The position numbers and the translations under genes were made by a program. The notes beneath the pieces were generated by a model, which was not told the DNA's origin, did not search any database, and was given only the letters and a program-made list of their open reading frames with translations. From assembly GCA_015852425.1 (NCBI GenBank), contig JAAAIG010001105.1, positions 1 to 10,718 on the forward strand: 10,718 nucleotides of DNA, in the 5' to 3' direction. Position 1 is the stretch's first letter. Every line of letters starts with the position of its first letter. Of this stretch, positions 1 to 7,642 are shown piece after piece. The stretch is from Gryganskiella cystojenkinii (taxonomy: Eukaryota; Mortierellomycota; Mortierellomycetes; Mortierellales; Mortierellaceae).

Positions 1-460
1 AGTGTGTGTGTGCAGAAGGAAAAGAAAGAGAGAGAACAAAAAAGAGCTTCAAAAAGAACTGTGAAAAGTGGTGGCAAAAAGGAGGCGCTTGTCCAAAATG
101 TTGTGACTGCACCCTTAAGCGTTGATGGCCATCCTCGTGACCGTTTCCTCGTGACCGTTTGCATGGACCTTCTGGGAGAGGCTGTTTCCCTCCACTCTCT
201 TTCTCTTTGTCATCTTCGCCCATTCTTATTTTCTTTACTCTCTCACCCTTCCGTCATCTCATCCCTTCGTCTGTCTCCATTTTCCAGTAAACAACCTATA
301 CAAAGGAGACAACACACAGACGAAGCCTTATCAACACTACACTGAAAAAAAGAGACCCGAACAGCAGCCACAAGGAAACACACATACATACCCCTCTCAC
401 TCTCTATACTCCTCATACTCTCTTTCCATCCTCTCTACACACAGCACAAAACAACAAAAC
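1..460 (+). promoter_or_regulatory. UBC6 upstream region and 5' UTR
   Basis: No convincing gene lies here. The stretch opens with a short GT dinucleotide run and an A/G-rich segment. A perfect 14-bp tandem duplication follows at 133-146 and 147-160. From about 180 to 460 the plus strand is dominated by C and T with almost no G, the usual look of a fungal core promoter and 5' leader. The leader becomes A/C-rich just before the start codon at 461, whose context is CAAAAC-ATG-G. No clear TATA box is visible. Assignment as promoter rests on position and composition only. Confidence 0.55.
133..160. repeat. 14-bp perfect tandem duplication
   Basis: The unit CCTCGTGACCGTTT occurs twice back to back at 133-146 and 147-160 with no mismatch. 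It lies about 300 bases upstream of the UBC6 start codon. Each copy contains CGTGAC. This could be a duplicated regulator site or a replication-slippage product. Confidence 0.8.
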
Positions 461-1914
461 ATGGCTACCAAGCAAGCTTACAAGCGTCTCTCAAAGGAAT
501 ATGTCAACATTCAAAAGAGTCCGCCAGCCTATCTCTTTGCTCGACCCCTCGAGTCGAATATTCTGGAATGGTAATGGATTTTTCCTTTCTTGCTTTCTTC
601 CACTTTGACATTGCACAATTGAATGCTCCAGAGCCCTGACATCTCTTGCTCACCTCTTTTTCTCTCTTTTTTATCTTTGTCTTTTGCTCAGGCACTATGT
701 TCTGAAGGGACCACCGGCGACCCCCTATCACGGAGGCGAATATCATGGTAGGTTAGAGGACTTGTTAACTATCACTGGGGTTGTAATATTTGGACTGGGT
801 GAATGATGTAAAGTCTACAGTCGAATGGGAATGATTGCCTTGTCTTTTTCTTCTTTCTTTGTGCTTTTCCGAAGGCACAGACGCATTTTTTTTTCTTTGC
901 GTTATGCAAAAGAAAACCGAACCCCTGGAAACAAGGCCACCTGTCGATAGCATAATTGACCATATCTTTTTCTTTGACGAAAAATAGGAAAACTTGTGTT
1001 CCCTAAAGACTATCCTTTTAAACCCCCCTCGATCAGGATGTTGACTCCCAACGGACGATTCCAGACCGACACGCGACTCTGTCTCAGCATGTCGGATTTC
1101 CATCCAGGCACCTGGAACCCAAGCTGGAGTGTCTCGACCATCTTGAACGGTTTGTTGAGTTTTATGGTATGTGCAACCTTGTTGTTTTCTGCTTGTTTTC
1201 TGTTTTCTTCTTTTGGCTTGAGCGACACACCTCTCTCCAGGATAAAAGAAGTTGATCACCACTATACCATGATAAATCGACTCACCTACTCCTTGCCCTG
1301 TCTAATAACCTGTACATAGTGCGAAGATGAATCGACAACAGGGAGCATCTCGACATCGACATATGAGAAAAAAATCTTGTCCCAGCGTTCACACACCTAC
1401 AATATCTCGAACCCCAAGTTTGTTGGTAGGGATTGGAACCCTTGCAAAAAGGATTGAGAGTTTATCACCAATGAGCGATCATTCCTTGAGACTAACCCTT
1501 ACTCGCCTTTATTTTCTTGCATGTACCGTTACAGAAATCTTCCCCGAACTTGTAGCAATCAACCAAGTGCCTCTTCACATCGCCTTCCCTAACGCCCCGG
1601 TGACGGAAATGCCCCCAGTAGCGACAACCATGATGACCACTTCGACGGTAACAGCAACAGCACCCGGCGCAATTCAACGGAAACCAGTCTTGGTAGCAGG
1701 ACAAAGAGCAACTACAACAGCAGCAGGACATGACGCACACCACCAACACCAACATGGAGTCGCCGTTGCAGGTGATCGGGCAGCTCGGAGACCCTCATTA
1801 TTCTCGATGAGCCATTGGCACAAATGGTTGGCATTCTTCTTGATCTTTGCCTACCTCGTCATTGCCAAGACGATCACCCGTGCTACGGCCGCAGCCTCCG
1901 GCAACTCGCGATAA
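461..1914 (+). CDS. UBC6: Ubc6-type ER tail-anchored ubiquitin-conjugating enzyme (E2)
   Basis: This E2 accepts ubiquitin from E1 and passes it, with ER E3 ligases, to substrates of ER-associated degradation. Exons are 461-570, 692-747, 988-1166, 1320-1425 and 1535-1914. All junctions are GT...AG and the reading frame closes exactly, giving 276 residues. The UBC fold is visible from the N-terminal KRLSKEY through [15 protein letters not shown] and [12 protein letters not shown]. The catalytic cysteine is C87 in [12 protein letters not shown], the same number as in yeast Ubc6. The canonical HPN is TPN at 75-77, which is normal for the Ubc6/UBE2J group. After the fold (ending near EIFPELV) comes a T/A/H-rich linker. 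A hydrophobic anchor follows (about 248-261, [14 protein letters not shown]), with about 15 residues in the lumen. The start is the first ATG after the C/T-rich leader. Length and architecture fit the family. UBE2J2-like is the only real alternative name. Confidence 0.94.
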
Positions 1915-2208
1915 CCACCGCAAATAGATCAGCCTCTTGATCTGATCGACAGAACGGACACCACCACTACAGTCACCCTACCACAACCACAAACATATCA
2001 AACACAATCGCCTACCACATCTGGGTCCGCCTAAGGTCCTAGGCGACAATATATTATAGACGAAAAATAATAAACCCCTAAGCGTACCTTCGTTTTCGAA
2101 TACACACCTGAGAACATTGAGTGGTCGAAGGTGTCCTTTGTTTGATTTACATGTCTATGAATACAATTTATTCTCTTCTCGAAAAAAAAGGTAGAGTGGT
2201 AACGTTTT
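1915..2208. other. Convergent 3' intergenic region with facing polyadenylation signals
   Basis: This 294-base stretch separates the stop codons of UBC6 (+) and the DUF5522 gene (-). On the plus strand AATAAA lies at 2069-2074, about 155 nt after the UBC6 stop. On the minus strand AATAAA (read as TTTATT, 2167-2172) lies 37 nt past the other stop. The two 3' UTRs are therefore likely to be adjacent and may overlap slightly. No credible coding sequence was found. Confidence 0.6.
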
Positions 2209-2878
2209 TCAGTCGCTGTAACTATCCTCTTCCTCATCTGCCCAGACAGGTTTGCCCTCAACGGCCTCGATCTCTTTTCTCCGTTGCTTGCCTCGCTCGA
2301 TATTGGCCTTCTTGACCTCGGGCGAAACACCGACATTCTCGTTTCCATAGGGACAATGACGACAGGCGTTTCCACAGCAGTATCCGCGGCGTTTGTGAAG
2401 AAGTTCCGTCATGACTGTATAGCCTGTCTTAGGATCAATGTATTTTTTCCGGTTGCCCTGTAAATGCAAAGGATATTTAAAAGAGATTGCCAAAAGAAAA
2501 GATGTGAGGGGTGGGGAGACGAAGAACGGATCGGATCAAACTCTTGAGGTGGTACCACCTGACAAGGAGCTATTTCCTGTATCTTGTTTTCTTTACCTCA
2601 CAGGCTAACCGATGAACTTCTTGCCACTTTTCCTTCTCGAGTTCAGCTTGTGTCTTTGGTACGACAGTTGGACGAGAATGGATTTTAACGAGGCCGTCGT
2701 CTTCCTGGAGGACAGGGTTACTGGAAGTCATAAGATTTGGTCGTGAGGTAGAGTGAAAGCGGCAGAGTAATGGGCTGGAAGAAGGAAAGGATGTCAACGG
2801 GAATGAATAAAGAGTGGATTGTAAATGAGGAAGAATCCTTGGAGTAGATGCGCAAGATGAGAGCCAGGTCCGAAGCAT
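2209..2878 (-). CDS. DUF5522 (C1orf53-like) small protein, probably mitochondrial
   Basis: Two exons, 2878-2597 and 2457-2209, joined across a 139-nt GT...AG intron, give 176 residues. The first about 50 residues start MLRTWLSS and are rich in Ser, Leu, Pro and Arg with no acidic residue. They include RFHSTSR, which looks like a mitochondrial presequence and its cleavage region. An acidic/helical stretch follows (about 58-90). The conserved core then runs Y100-I-D-P-K-T-G-Y-T-V-M-T-E to KRRGYCCGNACRHCPYG (about 116-132). Cysteines C121, C122, C126 and C129 suggest a metal or redox site. This core matches what I know of DUF5522 and animal C1orf53 proteins, whose function is not established. 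The tail is charged (KKANIERGKQRRKE) and ends acidic. The start is the first ATG of the frame. It is divergent from the histidine-rich gene and convergent with UBC6. Family assignment is from memory of the motif. Confidence 0.8.
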
Positions 2879-3213
2879 TTAAAATGCCGAAATGAGAGGG
2901 GAAATGAGCGAGTAGGGGAGAATGCAGGGGGAAAAGATGTGAGAGAAACAGAGAACTCCGGAATACTTCAATTTAAAATTTTAGTCCCAAAAAAAGCTCG
3001 ACACTTTTATTCGTTAAACTGGGCAGAGTGACAATCGACATTTGAAGGCACAGTTCGCGCTGTTTCAGTTCCACGATTTTTTTTTTTTTTTTTTTTTTTT
3101 TTCCTTGTCCCATTTTTTAAGCACTTTCCTGACTTCTTCTTCGCTCCACACCTTCTTCTCTCATTTAAACACTCACACATCCCACACATCACAAAAAAAA
3201 CAACCTGTTGGCC
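2879..3213. promoter_or_regulatory. Shared divergent promoter with a 26-T tract
   Basis: These 335 bases separate the start codons of the DUF5522 gene (-) and the histidine-rich gene (+), so both promoters must fit here. An uninterrupted run of 26 T lies at 3077-3102, followed by a C/T-rich segment and an A/C-rich leader up to the ATG at 3214. On the DUF5522 side the sequence is rich in C and T when read on the minus strand. Long dA:dT tracts in fungi commonly exclude nucleosomes between divergent genes, which is the likely role here (inference). Confidence 0.6.
3077..3102. repeat. Poly(dA:dT) tract, 26 bp
   Basis: Twenty-six consecutive T residues on the plus strand, about 110 nt before the histidine-rich protein start and 200 nt before the DUF5522 start. 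It is the longest homopolymer in the window. Exact length may be subject to sequencing error. Confidence 0.9.
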
Positions 3214-4884
3214 ATGGTACACTGGAAAATTATCCCAGTCTGCATGCTGTCACTATCACTCCTCGTTCTTGTAGTCGTCGCCAAGGCAACATCACAGACG
3301 CATCATGACACCATCATCCAACCCACGCCATATCATAACAACCACAAACAACAACACCAACAACAACACAACCACTACTCACACTCTTCACATCAACCAA
3401 TCCTCTCTGGTTCTCTTTTCCCAGAACCAAAGGTTACTGCTTCCGTCGATCCTATATCACACAAAGAAGCGTGCCCCCGTGGATGTCTCGATCATGGGGA
3501 TGGCCTCTTTCTTGCAGTGACCTCCGTCGGTAACGGATTCCCCCGGATCCAATACACCTGTTCACGTCCAAGTCATGCACAGGCTACCCATGATTGTTCG
3601 GATCACTCCCACACTCACTCTCACAAGGATGCTCATGATTGTACTCCTCAACATCATCATCACCATCTTGAACCAGATCATGCCCATGATCCTGCGGATC
3701 CTCGGCCAGAAGAGACACCGCTTGTCGCACACCATTTTCACCGATCCGGTAGTAGTCACCCTGTAGAAGAACATGGCTCTAGAGTACATGAGAAAGGGCA
3801 AGGACACGGACAGGATCATGAAGACTCTATCGACTGTAGCGACTCGACCGCTTACACAGATCTGCACATCACCGCCTGTGCAGACTACTCAAGATCACAT
3901 CGAGGTCACGGATACGAATCGAGTATTCTCTTACCATTAGGAGGTTTCCATCATCAACCCAAACACGGACAAATAGACACAAAACAACCAGGAAAGGCTT
4001 TTTTCAGCAGTCCGCACGAACAAGCCTCCGAGGAACCCGATTCAGAGTCGCACACCACGACGTTGACTTACAGTCATGACGACCACCCTCATGTACGGTC
4101 GATCCATCTCACAGACGACACTGTCGTTCACTCGATATCTTTGATTGGTCACCATCGTCACCATCCCGTCCCTCCAAAGGGACCGGAACGGGATAACCTG
4201 GAAAGGATGCCAAGCATAAAAGACGATCTCACCACGCCAGAACCAATCGTCTCGATCGCTTCACCGACTCGGGTTTCAACCTACCAAGACTCGGTCATTG
4301 ATCATGATCGTTATCATCAAGACCACTACTTTGATCAAAATGCAGCCGTTGACGACAACCGGCATAAAGAAGACAGGATCCATCCACCGGCGCCGACACC
4401 AGAACCTGTTCCGGCCGCAGCTACACATTCGTCAAGTCCCGGATCCGGTTCAAATCATCACATTCAGCAGAACCACGGTCACCACAACCACAACCACCAA
4501 AGGGATGAAATGAAAGGATACATGAGCAAAGAAACAATGATTTCACATCAGACGGTGCGTCATCATGAGCAACAGTTGAAACCACACCAGAAAGGGGAGG
4601 ACCAGGGGTTCCGAACAGTCGTCCACAGAGTGACGACCTTGATTATCGAGACCGAGACCATCGTGGCCCATCCTCCTCAGTCTACGCAAGGTCCAGAGGA
4701 CCATCACCACAGCCAACAGAATGGCAAGGAATTTCACTTGGGGGATCATATCATGTTTGACGCCGGGGAAGAGGGTGATATGATTGTATCAATTGCGTCC
4801 CAAGAACAGGCGGATCATCATCGTCCGCACCAGAACGTGAAAAAGAATGATGCCAAGAGTGGCAAGACTAAGGATGAGTTGTAG
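3214..4884 (+). CDS. Histidine-rich secretory protein with C-terminal KDEL (predicted ER lumen)
   Basis: A single uninterrupted frame of 556 residues that I cannot assign to a known family. The N-terminus is a classic signal peptide: one Lys at 5, a hydrophobic core from I6 to A23, and an AKA|TS cleavage site after A25. The last four residues are K-D-E-L, the ER-retrieval signal. By my count about 78 residues (14%) are His. They include HSHTHSH (131-137), five consecutive His at 147-151, and scattered HH pairs to the end. The mature protein has seven Cys (87, 91, 116, 128, 143, 208, 222), all in the first 40%; C87/C91 form CPRGC and two sit in HDC. No N-glycosylation sequon is present. Segments TVVH...GPE...IVSIAS appear twice (303-350 and 468-529). 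The HxHxH runs resemble His loops of ZIP and CDF zinc transporters, so binding of zinc or another metal in the ER is the best inference. Start is the first in-frame ATG. Confidence 0.85.
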   Translation: MVHWKIIPVCMLSLSLLVLVVVAKATSQTHHDTIIQPTPYHNNHKQQHQQQHNHYSHSSHQPILSGSLFPEPKVTASVDPISHKEACPRGCLDHGDGLFLAVTSVGNGFPRIQYTCSRPSHAQATHDCSDHSHTHSHKDAHDCTPQHHHHHLEPDHAHDPADPRPEETPLVAHHFHRSGSSHPVEEHGSRVHEKGQGHGQDHEDSIDCSDSTAYTDLHITACADYSRSHRGHGYESSILLPLGGFHHQPKHGQIDTKQPGKAFFSSPHEQASEEPDSESHTTTLTYSHDDHPHVRSIHLTDDTVVHSISLIGHHRHHPVPPKGPERDNLERMPSIKDDLTTPEPIVSIASPTRVSTYQDSVIDHDRYHQDHYFDQNAAVDDNRHKEDRIHPPAPTPEPVPAAATHSSSPGSGSNHHIQQNHGHHNHNHQRDEMKGYMSKETMISHQTVRHHEQQLKPHQKGEDQGFRTVVHRVTTLIIETETIVAHPPQSTQGPEDHHHSQQNGKEFHLGDHIMFDAGEEGDMIVSIASQEQADHHRPHQNVKKNDAKSGKTKDEL

Positions 4885-5232
4885 ATCATACGTTGATCAT
4901 TGTCCAACAAATAAATAAATAAAAAATAACAGTAGAGAATAGAGCTACTGGCGGATCGGGAGCACAATGGGTTGAGTTGGGTGCATATGTCATTGAAAGG
5001 GCCTCCCAAACGTTAACGATTTCTTTTTTTTCTTGTTTTTGCGCGTTCGCGTCAACGTGACGTGCGATTCGCCGAAGAGGAGAAACACCTCTCCCTGTTC
5101 GTTTTCTCTGTCACTTTTTTTTTTTTTCTTCGTCAATCCCAATCCCATTCCCAATCGATCCCTTCTCATCCCCACACCTCTCTCCCCTCTCTCCTCTTCA
5201 CTCTTTCCTTCATAGACATTCATACCTTCATA
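4885..5232 (+). promoter_or_regulatory. Histidine-rich gene 3' end and CEPT promoter
   Basis: The first part is the 3' UTR of the histidine-rich gene. AATAAA at 4910-4915, repeated in an (AATA)n run just after, is the likely poly(A) signal, about 25 nt past the stop. From about 5025 the sequence turns into a promoter: T-rich runs, a GC-rich island at 5041-5075, then a C/T-rich leader from 5090 to 5215. The island contains TGACGTG at 5058-5064, which resembles ATF/CREB or unfolded-protein-response sites. That match is short and may be chance. No gene is evident in this stretch. Confidence 0.55.
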
Positions 5233-7381
5233 ATGAACCGATACATTCCAACGGAATACCGTGCCAATCTGAGCAAATACAAGTACTCGGGCGTGGATGA
5301 GTCCCTGCTCTCGAAATACGTCCTGGGTCCTTACTGGAACAAGCTGGTCACATTCTTTCCTCTCTCCATGGCGTACGCTTTCTTTGTCTCATTAGTTTGT
5401 TTTGTTTTTTGTTTTGTTTTCAATCAAGCCAACAACAAGACTGATGGATACTGTGGACACCGATGACCCTCCCACAAAAAAAAAAGATTCAACCAAAAAC
5501 TGATCTCTTGAAATCTCAATTTTCTTAGACCAAATACGATCACCGGTCTCGGCTTTCTCTGCGTTGTCTTCAACCTCTTGACCATGTTTTATTTCACACC
5601 CGACATGACCGGAGCCTGCCCGTCCTGGGCTTACTTCAGGTATTTTCAATAACAGCAACAACAACAAAAAAAAAAGAAGGGAATGATACAAGAGAATTGT
5701 TTATTCTTTTTTTTTGTTACTGTCGGAAAATTAAGCTAACAGATCTACCTGTTTTCTCGTGTCTTCTTTTGTTTCGTCAGCTTTGGAGTTGGTCTTTTTG
5801 TCTACCAGTCCTTGGACGCCATCGACGGAAAGCAGGCTAGAAGAACTGGAACCTCGGGACCGCTGGGAGAACTCTTTGATCACGGTAATGCAGTAAACAC
5901 ACACCTTTGAGTCCTGGTCTCGTCTCAGAAATGGAAACAATTGCTGACCCTATTTTTCTTTTGTATTGTGATAATACAGGATGCGACGCACTCAACACTT
6001 CGGTAGGTGATCCCTGCGCGCCACGATAACCGATGAAAGAAAGAAAAAAGAAAAAATCAAAGCATGAGAGCAGCATGTGGGTTGTGGGAGACAGGCGAAC
6101 GGTGGACCGTCGAGCGCGTGCATCGAGAACTTTTTTTCCCGCTCCCCAAAAAAAATTTAAGGTTGAACGCACCTGCGTTCAGGGATCGCCCATTCTCACA
6201 CGCTTGTCCTTTCTTTCTCTGTTTCTCATGAATAGTTGGAAGTCATCCTTGCTGCCAACGCTATGCAATTGAACCAGAGCTGGTGGACTGTTCTCTCCCA
6301 CTTCTTGAGTAAAGACCCTCCTGTGCTGGCTACTAGAAATTCGCCCCATGGGATAAAAAGAACTGAAGGCGCGTTATTTTTTTCCTTTTGCTTATGAAAT
6401 CTTTGTGTTTTATCGTTTTTTTATTTTAGCCCTTGGAAACTTTTACCTCAGCACATGGGAGGAATACCACACAGGCACTTTGTACTTGAGTGCGTTCTCA
6501 GGACCTGTTGAGGGCATCTTGATGATCGTCCTCCTTTATTTCATCACTGCCTTCACTGGCCCTCAGATCTGGGTCCAGACACTGCGTTCCGCTTTCGGCT
6601 TGTCCTCGGATTTCCTGCCCTTTATCCCCGATATCCAGGTCAACCATTTCCTGGTCGCATTCGGCACCATTGGTCTCGTTGGAAACATCCTCACTGCGTA
6701 AGGGAACCCGCCTTTTTGCGCCGGATAAAAATTATGGATACACGGACTATTGATCCTCGAGACTAATCATCATGATGCCACGTTTTGAACAACAACGCTC
6801 CCTCCACTTAGCTTCCAGCATGTGATCAAGGCTCGTAAGGATAAGGGCTTGCCCGTTGCACCTGCACTGGTCGGCGTTGCTCCTTACATCGGCATGTCTC
6901 TGGTCGCCTATGCCTGGTTGGATGCTTCGCCTCATATCGTCAACCAGCACCTTGTCCCTTGGATCCTTTACATTGGACTCTCGTTCGGTTACACGGTCGG
7001 TTTGATGATTACGGCTCATGTCACGCACCAGCCCTTCCCGCTCTTCAACGTCTCGTTCTTGCCCTTGCTCTTTGGTGCTTTGAACGCTAATTTGCCCTTG
7101 CTTGGATTGTAAGTGTGCAGAAAAAAAGAAGTATATACCCTATTCTCTGTCTTACAATGAACATTGACAGCGAAAACTAACATTTTTGACCTCTCCTTTT
7201 TTTTGTTGAATTTGATAGTGAGAGACTCTTTGGATCGCACATGGAGAACATTTACCTCTGGAGCTGTCTCGCCTTCTCGGCCGCTGCTTATGCCCACTTT
7301 GCAATCAACGTCGTTAACGACCTCTGTGATTACTTTGATATCTGGTGCTTCACGATCAAGCACCCCAAGAAAGCCGAATAA
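5233..7381 (+). CDS. CEPT1: Choline/ethanolamine phosphotransferase (CDP-alcohol phosphatidyltransferase family)
   Basis: This enzyme transfers phosphocholine or phosphoethanolamine from its CDP form to diacylglycerol, the last Kennedy-pathway step, in the ER/Golgi membrane. Eight exons: 5233-5372, 5529-5639, 5781-5884, 5980-6002, 6236-6308, 6430-6697, 6812-7108 and 7219-7381. All introns are GT...AG and the frame closes at 392 residues, the usual family length. The catalytic CDP-alcohol motif is complete: D96, D99-G100, A103-R104, G113, D117 and D121 with canonical spacing. The N-terminal [12 protein letters not shown] and [10 protein letters not shown] are typical of the CPT/EPT/CEPT group. 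Several long hydrophobic segments follow, with a Lys-containing tail ending KHPKKAE. The 23-nt exon 4 carries the final catalytic aspartate. Choline and ethanolamine specificity cannot be read from sequence here, so CPT1 and EPT1 are equally valid names. It converges on the uridine kinase gene. Confidence 0.95.
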
Positions 7382-7642
7382 GGTGTATATCTTTTGGAAT
7401 TTCTTCTCTCCATTTCGTCTATTGCCTCTCCTCTCCACATTTTTCTTTTCCTTTCTCTCATCTTTGAACTCATCTCACCACACTTTTGCGCATGAATAAA
7501 AAAAAATGTCGAACAAAAATTTTCTTCACTGGTATAAGCGAGCTTCGTTTCCTTCTGTGAGGGATGATTTAGACTCCGTCGCTTTTTCTTTTATGTTTTG
7601 TTGTGATTGTCTACCAAAAATAATAAATCTCCAACACTTAAT
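7382..7642. other. Convergent 3' intergenic region between CEPT and uridine kinase
   Basis: These 261 bases separate two facing stop codons. A C/T-rich 3' UTR follows CEPT. AATAAA at 7495-7500, next to an A run, is its likely poly(A) signal, about 115 nt past the stop. No perfect AATAAA was seen for the uridine kinase on the minus strand; an A-rich ACATAAAAG (minus, about 7591-7599) is the nearest candidate. No coding sequence is supported. Confidence 0.5.

Noticed and set aside
2..12. GT dinucleotide microsatellite at the window start
   Set aside because: Too short to be a meaningful repeat and cut by the window edge.
4..345. Open frame of 113 codons upstream of UBC6
   Set aside because: It runs through A/G-rich then C/T-rich promoter sequence, has strongly biased Lys then Ser/Leu composition from the base content, and shows no recognisable motif.
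3007..3222. Minus-strand frame rich in Lys across the divergent promoter
   Set aside because: The Lys run is simply the reverse of the 26-T tract, and the frame overlaps the start of the histidine-rich gene.
3652..3666. CAT/CAC run considered as an engineered His tag
   Set aside because: It is only five His, with mixed CAT and CAC codons, inside a natural His-rich stretch with no vector-like flanks.
3305..4513. Alternative plus-strand frames inside the histidine-rich gene (Thr/Asn- and Ile/Met-rich)
   Set aside because: They are shifted readings of CAY-rich codons with no start context or motif. The long frame has a signal peptide and KDEL, which chance would not produce together.
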